Part shown: positions 35,014-46,063 of the stretch, in pieces
How positions within the stretch are numbered: the first letter of the stretch is position 1
Layout: every line of letters starts with the position of its first letter
DNA from: Prostheceraeus crozeri
Taxonomy: Eukaryota; Platyhelminthes; Polycladida; Euryleptidae
Direction: 5' to 3'
Assembly (NCBI GenBank): GCA_907163375.1
Contig: CAJQUW010003196.1
Coordinates: 124,001-188,000 of the forward strand
Length of the DNA: 64,000 nucleotides
Program-made: the position numbers and the translations under genes
Notes under the pieces: model-generated
Database searches by the model: none
What the model was told of the DNA's origin: nothing
Seen by the model: only the letters and a program-made list of their open reading frames with translations

Positions 35014-35552
35014 GCACGTCTGCCGAATTCTAGTGAGTTCCTCTTCTTGTCAGACAGGATCAAAGAAAAACACATGTAAATCCAATGGGACGCAGATTGC
35101 AGTTTTGGCTAAAATGAAATTTTGTATGTTTTCGTTTATCAACTGGAAAGTATTAAGCCGAGAGTCATAATTTTTGGCATGGAATGTCTTCAGGTCATTT
35201 CCTATGATGTGCATGTGCTTTTATCATGCATCTAATCGGCAATGTATGCGAGAATGTAGTTGAATGTGGATAAAGTTGCTCAAAATGTTTGTGTTTGCCG
35301 ACATTACGAGGCTCGCCAAATCTAAATGCGCTTAGCTACATAGACGGGTGCATGAAAATGAAAGGAAATAACCTGAAGACATTCCATGCCAAAAATTATG
35401 ACTCTCGGCTTAATACTTTCCAGTTGATAAACGAAAACATACAAAATTTCATTTTAGCCAAAACTGCAATCTGCGTCCCATTGGATTTACATGTGTTTTT
35501 CTTTGATCCTGTCTGACAAGAAGAGGAACTCACTAGAATTCGGCAGACGTGC
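35014..35552. repeat. Near-perfect 190-bp inverted repeat
   Basis: The left arm 35014-35203 and right arm 35362-35552 are complements with only one or two visible differences. Outer ends are GCACGTCTGCCGAATTC and its complement; the spacer is about 158 bp. No known transposon terminus is seen. A transcript across it would form a long RNA duplex. Confidence 0.85.
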
Positions 35553-36040
35553 AGATTCGTAGTAGGCATAGGCTGTACATCATTCTGTGAAAGTCTCATT
35601 TTCGGCCTCGTTCCCTGCAGAAACTCGTGCTGGCTGCCGCACTATTGGCCTGTTTAAGTGCAGTAGGATAGAGATTTAGCTGGGAGGGTTGTGGATGGAA
35701 GGTCGGAAAGGAAGGTTTGAAGGTGACCTTCAAGGTTTGAAGTATGTGATGAGACTACAAGCAGATCGAAGGACAGGGTGGAGAGAGAAGATGAAAAGCA
35801 GAGTTTGTCCAAAGTGGGTCAGGTTTTGAGGAATGTCGTGCAGAAGTGGACGTGTTTTGTCCACGGTATGCCGTATGTATTGACTGTAAGAGGTGATGGG
35901 AGAAGTGGATTTTGCAGGTTTTGGATGTTTTGGGATGAGAAAGGCCATTTTTCGTGGTAAAGGAGGCTTTGGAGAGGACAGATTCGGAATCTGCGTGAAG
36001 GATGTTTCCAGCTCAATCGGCTGAGAACTGGAACACCTCA

Positions 36041-36350
36041 GTAATGGGCAAAAGACCGTTCCAGGACACCTAAAATTCAAAAAAATAGTATCTTTAAAAA
36101 CGACATAAATTCATGAATTTGAACCCTTTTTCAGGTTATGAAGACCTAAATTCACAAATTTGGGCGTTTTTAAAAATACCCAATTTTCAAATTTTTCAAA
36201 ATCTCAAAATTTGAGAATTACAATTTTCACCCTCGCTTAAATCATGACCGTTCCAGGACACCGAAAAAATCATAAAAGTTAAGAATCTCAAAATTTGAGA
36301 ATTACAATTTTCACCCCCGCCAAAATCATGACCGTTCTAGGACACCGAAA
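36041..36350 (+). repeat. Polinton left terminal inverted repeat
   Basis: Starts GTAATGGGCAAAAGACCG. Holds one and a half copies of an inner unit of about 84 bp with CCGTTCCAGGACACC and CTCAAAATTTGAGAATTACA. Matches the right end apart from an extra ~105-bp segment there and fewer inner units here. Confidence 0.9.
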
Positions 36351-36432
36351 ATTAGTATTTTTAAAAACGTCTTTTAAATCCATTTTTCAGGTTTTTAAAA
36401 TATATCATGTGACTAAAAATATTTCTTTAAAA

Positions 36433-37161
36433 ATGGAAGAAACAAAAGTGGAAGGAACTTCAGAAATGGAAGGAACCTCAAGAATATATCCTTCGTTATC
36501 ATATGAACGTAGTTCTACTTTAATGGACATTGAAAAGATTAACATTGAAAAAATGAATAAAGAAAAACACAAAGATAGAGTTAGGTATATGAAAGATAAG
36601 GAATCTCAATTATTATTAAGATTAGAGCATTATATAAAATTAAGAAAGAGATGGACTAAAGTTAAGAATGTAACACAAGGAATTGGCATATTCTTAACAA
36701 TAAGTTTAGGTGCTTTGACAATTGTTATATCTTCAGGTGTTTTAGTAATTCCAGTAGTTGTTACAGCTTTAACAGGTACGGGTGTTTTTGCAACTTCACT
36801 TGTTACAATGTTAGATAAATCTTTAATAACTAAGAAACGAAAATCATTAAAAACTAAGCATTTACATATTAAAGAAGTCTATGATAAACTACATTACTAC
36901 TTTCAAAGAGTATGTGATGATAATGTTATTACGTTAGATGAGATTGAAAAATTTGATCAAATAGCTAATGAAGTAAATCAAATATCATTTCAATCACAGA
37001 CAGAAAAAGTTGATGATAAAAATAAAAAGGATGGCAAAATTTCTAGTGATGCTAAAATTTCTAATGAAGAAAATGACAAATCTTTTTTAGAAGAGCTAAA
37101 AACTTTAAGCGAAAATTTAAGCAAAACTTTATTAAACAAAACTTTATTAAACAAAACTTAA
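36433..37161 (+). CDS. Polinton unknown membrane protein
   Basis: A 242-residue frame from the Met at 36433 (preceded by the TTTAAAA start motif). The N-terminal half is charged (KINIEKMNKEKHKDRVRY). Two adjacent hydrophobic helices follow, GIFLTISLGALTIVISSG and VIPVVVTALTGTGVFATS. The C-terminus is Lys/Asn-rich with two tandem KTLLNKT units. A two-helix hairpin suggests a membrane protein of the particle or of the infected cell, but no family is recognised. First gene from the left end. Confidence 0.55.
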   Translation: MEETKVEGTSEMEGTSRIYPSLSYERSSTLMDIEKINIEKMNKEKHKDRVRYMKDKESQLLLRLEHYIKLRKRWTKVKNVTQGIGIFLTISLGALTIVISSGVLVIPVVVTALTGTGVFATSLVTMLDKSLITKKRKSLKTKHLHIKEVYDKLHYYFQRVCDDNVITLDEIEKFDQIANEVNQISFQSQTEKVDDKNKKDGKISSDAKISNEENDKSFLEELKTLSENLSKTLLNKTLLNKT

Positions 37162-37297
37162 AACGAGAAAACTTTAACCGAGAAATCTTTAAACGAAAAG
37201 ATGTTAGACAACAAAGAAATAAAAAAATAATTTGTTCAGTAAAATGTTTTTGCTGCATTCCAATGTTACCACAAAATTCAAATATTATATTTTAAAA

Positions 37298-38119
37298 ATG
37301 GATAAAATTAGAGCTGATAATTTTAAAAGAATAAAACAATTAGAAGAGTTAATAAAACAAAGAAATATTATGAAAGAAAATCATCTTCAACATAGAATGA
37401 TAAAAGCTGGTATTCAATCTGATATGTTTGAAAAAATGCAACAAACCGAGCAAGTAAAAACTGATTTTGAGAAAACTATGAAACCATTTAAAACTCTTGA
37501 AAAAGAAAGTACAAATAATGATAAACAAATTGATATAACAGATCCAGAGCACAAAACTATATTAGATGACTATGGATTACTAGAATCAAACATTAATAAG
37601 AAATTACCAAAATCTATGCAATTTGAACATTCTATTTCATTTATAGATGGAAAAACAATACCTAGATTTTATCTCGGACAAAAAGAAATATTTCCACAAC
37701 CTTTTCGAGGTATAATTTTTTCACCAGATAAATCTCCTTTTAATTTAGATAGAAATTTTGTTAATATTTTAAGAGGAGCAGATTTAAATAATTATGCTGT
37801 AGAAGATCTCATAAAATATAAAGCTATGTTAGACAGAGTTGGTGCAGTAAAATCTCTTAGACGTTATAAACAATTAGAAAATTTATTATCAACGGGAGTT
37901 AAATTAGGGAAAGGTTTATCTGAAAAACAGAAAACTGAAACAACTGTATTTTTACCAGATGATCCACAAGAATTACTAAATAGATTAAATATTTTAATAT
38001 CTGCAATAAAAGAAGGACATAATTCTAGTTTCAATGAAATTCATGCTATATTGAAAAGACTGTTAGAAAAGAAGATTCTAAATGAAGAGGATTATAAAAG
38101 TATAACCGGACATCTCTGA
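37298..38119 (+). CDS. Polinton unknown protein
   Basis: 273 residues from Met 37298, preceded by ATTTTAAAA. The N-terminal third is coiled-coil (KRIKQLEELIKQRNIM). The middle has DGKTIPRFYLGQKEIFPQPF. The C-terminal half has LNNYAVEDLIKYKAMLDR and DPQELLNRLNILISAIKEG. No known domain. It lies between the membrane protein and the minor capsid gene, so a structural or assembly role is possible. Its last codons overlap a hairpin repeat. Confidence 0.5.
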   Translation: MDKIRADNFKRIKQLEELIKQRNIMKENHLQHRMIKAGIQSDMFEKMQQTEQVKTDFEKTMKPFKTLEKESTNNDKQIDITDPEHKTILDDYGLLESNINKKLPKSMQFEHSISFIDGKTIPRFYLGQKEIFPQPFRGIIFSPDKSPFNLDRNFVNILRGADLNNYAVEDLIKYKAMLDRVGAVKSLRRYKQLENLLSTGVKLGKGLSEKQKTETTVFLPDDPQELLNRLNILISAIKEGHNSSFNEIHAILKRLLEKKILNEEDYKSITGHL

Positions 38120-38139
38120 TGTCCTCCAGGGCTTCGCCC
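38108..38139. repeat. Hairpin pair 1 (Polinton)
   Basis: GGACATC-TCT-GATGTCC (38108-38124) and GGGC-TTC-GCCC (38129-38139), at the end of the 37298 gene. Confidence 0.8.
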
Positions 38140-38224
38140 GTAGCTGAAATATGTTGTTGTTTTTAATTTTTTATAAAAAAAAATATTTCATAAAAAATAT
38201 TTATTTAATTTTTTTAGTTTAAAA

Positions 38225-39013
38225 ATGTGTTCAGCAGATTTAGACAAAATTAATAATCATTTAGAAAATTTGATAGAGATTTTGGGTTCATCAAAATTTA
38301 GTACGACGTTAAAAATTATAACAACTACTTCATCACACACTTGTAATTTAGAACCCATTCTACATTTGGAACAAAATAAAAATTATCAAATTGCATTGAC
38401 TAGTTTCTCTACATTTAACACTATTCAAAACGTTATCAAAGGTGTGAATGATCAATTTAGATATTCTACTGATAAAGGCAAAACATGGAAAATACTAACT
38501 TTTCTTCCTGGTTCTTACGAAGTTGAAACAATATCAAATGAAATTAAGAGACATTTAGGTATATCATTTAAAGATAAGAAACAATTACATTTTGCAGTTG
38601 AACCGGCAGTTAATAAATTTTCTCTTACTTTAGACGAAAATCATCAAGTTGATTTTAATCATGATAGATCATTGTCAAAGCTATTAGGATTTAATAAACA
38701 AACCTATAGTCAAGGTTATCATTTAGGTGAGAAGATTCCAAAAATAACTGAAATAAATTCAATTGTTGTACATTGTGACATTATTGAAGGAGGATATATA
38801 AATGGTAAATTATCAAATTTAATATTCAGTTTTCCAGCTTTTACTGTACCCATTGGTTATAGATTAAATGTAATTCCACAAACATTAATATATTTTCCTA
38901 TTACAAGAAAAACTATTAACAACATTGGCATTAGAATCACTGATGAGAAAGGACAAGAAATAAATTTTGGAGGTGAAGAGATTATGATAGATCTTTTGGT
39001 TCGGGAGGTATAA
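38225..39013 (+). CDS. Polinton minor capsid protein (penton, single jelly roll)
   Basis: 262 residues. The block LEPILHLEQNKNYQIALTSF, then STFNTIQNVIKGVNDQFRYS, followed by LPGSYEVETISNEIKRHLG, matches the start of Polinton penton proteins (L-x-P-x-hydrophobic-x-LDxxKxYEIAL...N-x-F). The rest is beta-rich, consistent with one jelly-roll domain that forms capsid vertices. The frame looks whole. It sits directly before the packaging ATPase. Confidence 0.8.
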   Translation: MCSADLDKINNHLENLIEILGSSKFSTTLKIITTTSSHTCNLEPILHLEQNKNYQIALTSFSTFNTIQNVIKGVNDQFRYSTDKGKTWKILTFLPGSYEVETISNEIKRHLGISFKDKKQLHFAVEPAVNKFSLTLDENHQVDFNHDRSLSKLLGFNKQTYSQGYHLGEKIPKITEINSIVVHCDIIEGGYINGKLSNLIFSFPAFTVPIGYRLNVIPQTLIYFPITRKTINNIGIRITDEKGQEINFGGEEIMIDLLVREV

Positions 39014-39083
39014 ACTCCCACGCGAAGCTAGAGAAGTTTAATTTTCTTCTTCTTCTTTAAAAACAAAAATAAAATAAAAATAA

Positions 39084-39099
39084 ATTTTTTTATTAAAAA
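39084..39099 (+). promoter_or_regulatory. Conserved pre-start motif (ATPase gene)
   Basis: TTTTTTTATTAAAAA directly precedes the ATG. Nearly the same T-run/TTA/A-run is found before most genes of this element. Resembles the TAAATG-type start-site promoters of cytoplasmic DNA viruses; function is inferred. Confidence 0.45.
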
Positions 39100-39866
39100 A
39101 TGAGTGAAGTGCTACCATTAAATAAAAAAAACTTAAATTTAATCATCATCCAAATTTATCTAATAAAGTTTTGTCAGTTATTTGTGGAAGATCAGGTTGC
39201 GGAAAAACGTATCTATTATTTAAAATTTTAACGACTCCAAATTTTTTGGATTATAACAATCTTATAATTTATACAACAACGGCAGAACAACCCGTCTATC
39301 AATTTTTAAAATATGGATTTGAAAATAATCTTTAAAAAACAGCAATTGCTTCATTATTCAAAGAATATGAAAAATCTGAAGATGAAGAAGAAATAAGTTC
39401 GTGGTGTGAAGAAGCAGCAAAAAATAATCAGTTAGTAGAATCTAATAAAAATAACCATATAAAGATACAATTAATAGATGATAGTGGTAATATGCAAGAT
39501 CCTAGTAAACTAGATAAAACAATGAAACATTGTGTAATTTTTGATGATTGTGTTAATGATAGAAATCAGTCAGTTCAGAGAAATTATTTCACAAGAGGTA
39601 GACATAATAACTGTAGTGTATTTTATTTAACACAAAGTATGTATTCATTAGACGGAAGTGTTATTAGAAAGAATGCAAATATATTTATACTATTTGAAAT
39701 AAATGCAAGAAACTTAAGTGATTTGTTAAGAGATTTATGCGCAAGAAATAAAGATGAATTTAAACAATCGTGTAATAATGCTTGGTCAAAAGATTTTGGC
39801 TTCATTACAATTAATATTGATAAAAAAATTCATCAAAGAGTTATCGAAAATATTTTCGCGGAGTGA
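39100..39866 (+). pseudogene. Polinton genome-packaging ATPase (FtsK/HerA type)
   Basis: The Walker A block ICGRSGCGKTYLLFKI and the Walker B block KHCVIFDDCVND are both visible. ARGRHNN-type and IFYLTQSMYSLDG motifs follow, as in A32-like packaging ATPases of Polintons. The remnant is broken. The gene converges on PolB, with about 80 bp between the two. Confidence 0.8.
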
Positions 39867-41081
39867 TAAAAATATACAAATATAGTGTTACAATATTTTT
39901 TTTATTTTATATATATATCAAATTTGTCTATCTTAGAAATTAGAAAATTAAAAAGGTTCAGTAGTTATTCCATCAGGTAAAATTTTTCTTTTATCATCAA
40001 ATGGATCTAATGCTAATTTATGTTCTTCTTTTAAATACATGTTATGTTTTTTTGAATTAAGTCTATAATTACATGCTGTTTTTATTTCATTATTAAATAA
40101 TACATTTTTATAATCTTGAAATGTTATTTGATTAGCCACTGATGCCTTTGAAATTCCTTTTAATGTTTTATGTGTTTTAATATTATTAGTTGTATCATAA
40201 CAGTAACATTTAGATTTTAAAAATATAGCTTCTGTTATGAAATCTTCATTTCCTTCTAATTCATCTTTTACTTTACATAAATCAGAAGGATGAATGATAT
40301 CTTTTATTTTATCTATTTCTTCATCAAGTGTAGAATTATACGGTATTGTTAATTCTAAGAAAACAGAATCGGTATCTGTAAAGTGTAATTTATAGTTTTT
40401 GCCATAAGCAGGTGCTAAATAATCATATATAAATCTATACATAAATAGTTTAGCTAATTCTAATATAGTGAAACCAATAAAATTAAACTTATCATGTTTT
40501 ACGCTAATTCGACGTAAATGTACAGCACATAGTTCATCACTAAATCTAGTAGTTCTTTTATATGTAGGTTTCCTTGTTAAATTTTGAAACCTATCTTTAT
40601 CATAAACTATTTCAATATTTTGTCTATTACGCACATTTTCTAAAGTCTTACCATAAAATGCATTATTCATTAATTTGAAGAACACGTTTCCAAAATCATC
40701 TTTATTTCTTTTAGCTATTTTACGTTTTTCAATATTGAACTCTATATAATTTTTTAACCACCTAGATTTTTGATAAAATAGTTTTCGATGTATTTTGGTG
40801 AGAATCATTCCATGATCTAAATACCAATCTAGCATTCTTCCTTCAACAACATACTTTCCTTTATTGCTTTGTGTTAACATAAGTTTTTTTGTTGGTCTGT
40901 ATTTCTTCGGAATTAAAGATTTTTGATAATCTGAAAAATCTTCTATATTAGGAATTTTGTTTTCGGGACAGAAAGGAAAATATTTTGTTTTATCTTTTAT
41001 TTCATCAGGGTATACTAAATCAACTTCATATATATAACCATGATTATAATTTCCATCATATGTTTTTTGATAATCTAGAAC

Positions 41082-41112
41082 GGGCGAAGCCCTAGTAGAC
41101 ATCTCTGATGTC
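41082..41112. repeat. Hairpin pair 2 (in PolB)
   Basis: GGGC-GAA-GCCC (41082-41092) and GACATC-TCT-GATGTC (41098-41112). The minus-strand frame reads TTSEMSTRASP across it. Confidence 0.8.
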
Positions 41113-42176
41113 GTACGAATATTACACCATGACATTTCACCTGTTGGTAATTCTTGTATCATGCAAGAAGAATATAAGCTATTAAAATCATAATATAACA
41201 AATAGTTTTCTCTCATGAATTCATCAATTGCTTTTTCACGTTCTACTCCTTCTCGTTTCGTTCGAAAAATTTCTAATATTTTTTCTTTTTCTTCTGGAGA
41301 TAAAGGTTTCATTATTCCATATTCTTGTGGATTTACTTTCTTATTATAACATTTAACATATCTATTACCTAAAACTGATGAAACTCCACCTCTAATTCCA
41401 GATTCAAAAAATAATAATTTATCATATGTATTTTCTTTATAATGTTTAAGTTTAACACCAGTATGTTTTAATCCTGCTAGCCATGTTAAACCTGGTGTAG
41501 AATAACAATAACATGGATCTATTCCGTAATATTCTAAACACATGTCACGAAAGTTTTCGAAAAGATCAGCTAGTATTAATACATCCATCTGTAGATATTT
41601 CATTGTATAATCATACATTGTTTTACAATTTAACTCTCTCCAATTCTTTTCAGCTTCTGCATAGTCTTCGTCAGATAATTTTGATTGTTTTAATGTTGAT
41701 TTAAATTTATTTATTGGAGGAAGTTGTTTTTCTTCCATAATTTTATTCACAGAATTAAAATCAGTCTTCGACTGTGAACCACAGGTTTTATCTCCAGTTA
41801 TGTACTCATACGGAAATATGCCTTTTAAAGGTTTTAAATTATATTTATTTAATATTTTACATTGTTCAGATTTCAAAGTTTTTCCCATAACATCTAATGA
41901 ATAAGGAGTAAAAAATCTAAATGCATCTAAAATTCTAATACAACCTAATTGCATTGAAAAATATTCTTCTTCTGTTTTACATAGTACATTTATTTGTTGT
42001 AGTTGTAATTTTTCAGATGAAAATAAATCTTTCATTACTAGATGGAAATCATATTTAGAACCATTATAGAAATATAAAGGAACAAAGTTATATTTAAATT
42101 TATTAGCATTAAGATTACAAGAATTATGTGCTGCACCTCTATATAATCCATTTAGATGATCATGATCTTTTACCTT

Positions 42177-42200
42177 GACGGCAGAGCCGTCGCTTCGCCT
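42177..42200. repeat. Hairpin 3 (in PolB)
   Basis: GACGGC-AGA-GCCGTC (42177-42191) followed by GCTTCGCC. The minus-strand frame reads RRSDGSAVK. Confidence 0.75.
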
Positions 42201-42572
42201 ATCAAGATATCTACCTTTGCCATTTTTATAATTTTTTGTAAATTCTCTTCCACAGTAATAACATTTTGTTTCATTAATAAAATTTAATTTTTCTTTTTCT
42301 GTTAATGGCATCATCGGTATATTTGTTTCAAGCAATTGTGAAAAACGTCCTTGTAATTCTTCTACTTTCTTTGTAAACATTTCTGAACTATCTTCACCAT
42401 AGTATTGAAAATATTCTGATTTAAATAATTCAGGATAATTTGAATGAATGTACATTCCCCAACATAATGGTTTTTGTTCAAATAAATATTTTTCTTTACT
42501 TTGTTCAGCTGAACTTTTTCCAGGTGCACTTTTTTCAGAATTATAATTTTCAGAATTATAATTTTCAGAATC

Positions 42573-42600
42573 GGGTGAAGCCCTGGAACTTTACGTTCGA
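42573..42600. repeat. Hairpin 4
   Basis: GGGTGAAGCCC (42573-42583) then GGAACTTTACGTTCG. Same layout as pairs 6 and 7 with some mismatches. Confidence 0.65.
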
Positions 42601-44146
42601 TTTTGTGTCATATTAACATTATATGCTTCAAAATCACAATAAATAGTAAAGGGTACTTTATTTTTAAAATACCATTTATTATATTCTAAATAATCATCTT
42701 TAGGAAAAGTATTTTGAACTGCTTCGTTTTGTTGACAATTCTCCAAATGTCTATTCATTTCTTCTAAAGTTCTAAAACTTGTCATACATTGAAGACAAGG
42801 AAAATTTTTATTATCTGAAGTTTTTGTAAATATAGAAACATCTTTACACAATATAAAATGTCCCTGATAATATAATATATTCGCTTGTGCTGGTTGTTTT
42901 GACTGTTCTAATTTTACAAATTCATCTTTATATATTTCATGTGTTTCATTAATTTCTTTTGTAATATTAAATGTATTTTGATGATAATTTTGATTTAATA
43001 TTTGTAGCTGATAAATATATTCTTTATCATATTGTTCTTTATATTGTTGTAGACATTTTTTTAAACATTCATTTAATTCTTTATTTTCTTCATTATTTAA
43101 TTCATTATTTTCTTCATTTAATTTTTGAATCGTTTCTATCTTATCTTCATATTTATGGCCATATTCTTGTAGTAACATTTTTGTTTGTTGTTGATAATCT
43201 ATTTTACATTTTTGTAAACTTTTATTTAAATTTTCTAATTTTTGTTGATATTCTGAAGATAAAGATGAATATTTGTAATTATAATCATCAGTACGTCCTT
43301 TATAATTATTATGATTAATCATTATTGGTGATAGTGTTTTAACAAGTTCAAATTTTTCAGTACATATTATTTTTCCTTGGTAAAAAATATTATGATGCAT
43401 GTAATTTTCCTCTATCATTATATACTATTTCTGATTGACATAAATTTTTATTATTCAAATAAAATTTTTTTGAATCTGAGTAAAGTGGAGTAATTTTACC
43501 AATAGAAACATAATTCACATTTAATTCAAAAACATTTACTTCTATTAAATTTTTATTCTTTTTATGAAACTTTTTTAACCTATTATAATCATATGGAAAT
43601 TCATCTAAGCCATCAGAAAGATCAAATTCATTTATGTATTCTTCTTTATTATAATGACTTAGTCTTTCTTTATGATATTCTGCAGGATGTAAATGTGCTA
43701 TAATACTCCACAGAAAACAATAATCATCTTCATTTTTTATGTTGATTAATTGTGGTGAACTGAAAGGTAAAGGAACATAACTACCACCAGTATTATTTTT
43801 ATATTTATCAATTACTATTTTCTTAGATAGTATTTTAACAAATCTCCAACCAGATTCACGTAACTGGGCTTCAATTATACAATTTTCTAATTTAAGTATC
43901 ATCGATTCAAATATGGGTTGTATATCATTTACATTATGAATTTCTTGTGAATTTGTAAAATGTCCTTGTATTATTTCTTCAGGAATTCCATCAGGTCCAT
44001 TTTTTGTATAAAGTACTTCTACATTCATATAACATTTGAAAGATTTCTTAAATATATTATAAAAGTTTGTTAATACATTATAAAAAGTTTCATCGGTTTC
44101 ATTATGTTCAACAGATTCATTAAATAAATATTTTATATCTGTTACT

Positions 44147-44190
44147 GGGGAAGCCCTAGAACCTTCGGCTCGTTCCGCTTCATCGGTTCG
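44147..44190. repeat. Hairpin cluster 5
   Basis: GGGGAAGCCC, GAACCTTCGGCTC, GTTCC...TCATCGGTTCG. A compound version of the pair. Confidence 0.65.
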
Positions 44191-44244
44191 TTCAGCTTCA
44201 TCAAATTCATCAGTATCGCTAAATAAATATCTTCCATCTGGTAC

Positions 44245-44271
44245 GGGCGAAGCCCTAGAACCTTCGGTTTG
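44245..44271. repeat. Hairpin pair 6
   Basis: GGGC-GAA-GCCC (44245-44255) and GAACC-TTC-GGTTT (44258-44270). Confidence 0.75.
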
Positions 44272-44694
44272 TATGGTCTCATCTTCACTATTAAAAACTT
44301 TTTTATATTCCGAATGTTAATAATCATCAAACATTTTTTTAACTTTTATATCAGTAGGCAATGTTTCTAGATAGTTTTTATAACTATTTAATTTTAATAT
44401 ATTTCCTTCATCAACTCGTTCTACATTTTGTAAATGCAATTTACTATTTAAATGAGATTGATAACTTCTTTTTGTTTGCAACTTTTTTTTACATAAGACA
44501 CAATAAAACTTGGTATTTTCCATTTTTTTAATTTTTTTAGAGAAAATTTAAGAAAAAAATTTGTGTTTTAATTTTAGATATAAACATTCTAATATCAAGG
44601 ACTTGAGTGTTATTTTATATTATTATATATTTCACGTTCTTTAGTTATTTTTTTCTTTATCACATTAAGTTTTATCATATTAAGTTTTATCTTA

Positions 44695-45990
44695 TTAAGT
44701 TTCATCATATAATGTTTTATCAAAAGATAATTTAAATTTTTTTTCACTAACTATTGATTCATCATCATCATCATAAATTGTTTCTTCATCATCATCATAA
44801 ATTGTTTCTTCATCATCATAAATTACACTTTTTGGTATAGGATGCCCTTCCATGATAGGATACCATTCTCTTATTGGAATATCTAATTCTAAATTACATC
44901 TTTTATCTGATAATAATATAATAGAGAAAAATATTGGTCTTTGATCTCTTTTGGAAAATTTAATAACACCACCATAATCTGAATCACTTTTAGTTTTTAT
45001 TAAAGATGATAAAATTTTTAATTGATTAGATGTAAATCCTAATTTAAATTTTGTAGACCCGACACATAGTTGTCTAACAGTATCTTCAACTATGCCATCA
45101 TTATTATTTTCAATTGTAAGAAAATGAAATTTAGATAAATTTTTATAATTACTAATATTTTTATAATCTTTTTTACCATTTACACCTTTTTCAGATGTTA
45201 CAGAATCATCATTATTATCATAAGATTCTTTAAGATCGGGCAAAGCCCTAGAACCTTCAGTTCGTTTATTATGAATATGATTATGGTCATTGTTAATAGT
45301 ATAAGGTGTAGTCCACATATAAATTTTCTCTTGTTCAGCTAAACCATTTATATAAGATTTTAATAAATTAATATTTAAGTTGGAATATAATCCTATGTAC
45401 GTATCATCATCATATCTTTGCGGCATTTCTAATGTTTCTTGTTTATAAATTGTGTCTCTATAATAAACTTGACATAATAATTCTTCATTATGTTTTTTAC
45501 TCTCTATGTGAATGTTATATTGATTTTGATCGTCAACAAATAATCTAATTTTTTCTTTCGAAAAAGATTTTAATTTTTTAACTAATTCTTTAATATTGAT
45601 ATAATTAATAATTTTAGTTTCTATCCAATCAGTATTACTAATTGGTAACACTGCTCTAATAAATCCATAAACATTATTATGACCTATTATAACCATATTT
45701 TCTTTATTTAATTCCACATAAGCTACATCATTATATTTACTAACAATATCCATAAATTTAATAAATGGATCCCCCGGAAATAAACAATAATTAGTTTCTA
45801 TAGAAAGTAAACCTTTAGTCTGTTCTCTAAATATTTCGGCTTGTAATAGAAATAAAATATTAACATCTATACATGGATTATTATTATTATTATTATCAAA
45901 ACATTTATTTTCAAATCCCGTTGATCTCGTCGAATAAGAAGAACAGGATGATGCGGGCGAATATAATTGTTTTAAATTTGGATTTTCCAT
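44695..45990 (-). CDS. Polinton unknown 431-residue protein
   Basis: A full-length open frame with Asn- and Ser-rich ends and an acidic C-terminal repeat (YDDDEET-like units). The middle has blocks such as AYVELNKENMVIIGHNNVYG, IYMWTTPYTI and KLGFTSNQLKILSSLIK. The alternation of beta-like strands loosely recalls a sliding-clamp fold and the gene lies next to PolB, but no diagnostic motif is seen. A hairpin repeat adds EGSRALP in frame. Confidence 0.45.
   Translation of the reverse strand: MENPNLKQLYSPASSCSSYSTRSTGFENKCFDNNNNNNPCIDVNILFLLQAEIFREQTKGLLSIETNYCLFPGDPFIKFMDIVSKYNDVAYVELNKENMVIIGHNNVYGFIRAVLPISNTDWIETKIINYINIKELVKKLKSFSKEKIRLFVDDQNQYNIHIESKKHNEELLCQVYYRDTIYKQETLEMPQRYDDDTYIGLYSNLNINLLKSYINGLAEQEKIYMWTTPYTINNDHNHIHNKRTEGSRALPDLKESYDNNDDSVTSEKGVNGKKDYKNISNYKNLSKFHFLTIENNNDGIVEDTVRQLCVGSTKFKLGFTSNQLKILSSLIKTKSDSDYGGVIKFSKRDQRPIFFSIILLSDKRCNLELDIPIREWYPIMEGHPIPKSVIYDDEETIYDDDEETIYDDDDESIVSEKKFKLSFDKTLYDET
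45238..45264. repeat. Hairpin pair 7 (in the 431-residue gene)
   Basis: GGGC-AAA-GCCC (45238-45248) and GAACCTTCAGTTC (45251-45263). The frame reads RTEGSRALPD. Confidence 0.75.
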
Positions 45991-46063
45991 TTTTTATTTT
46001 TATTAGAAAAAATTTTATTTTTTATTTTCATTAGAAAAAATTTTATTTTTTTATTGTTAAAAA

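Larger units (their letters stand above)
39948..44523 (-). pseudogene. Polinton protein-primed DNA polymerase B
   Basis: Reading leftward: a C2H2-type finger (FYCVLCKKKLQTKRSYQSHL) at the start; the Polinton N-terminal block CFLWSIIAHLHPAEYHKERL; the exonuclease motif YCDFEAYNV; a CYYCGREF finger with KVKDHDHLNGLYRG; the exonuclease block NGSKYDFHLVM; YLQMDVLILADLFE; the palm motif YYDFNSLYSSCM; KLMNNAFYGKT; and HFTDTDSVFLE. These are the protein-primed PolB motifs in order. It would copy the linear element from its terminal protein. The region is broken. Several hairpin repeats lie within it. Confidence 0.88.

Noticed and set aside
35730-36030. Overlapping open frames on both strands left of the Polinton
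   Set aside because: Low-complexity purine-rich stretch open in several frames at once; no domain.
44695-45990. PCNA-type sliding clamp
   Set aside because: Only a vague strand pattern and its position beside PolB support it; no clamp signature is visible, so it is left as unknown.
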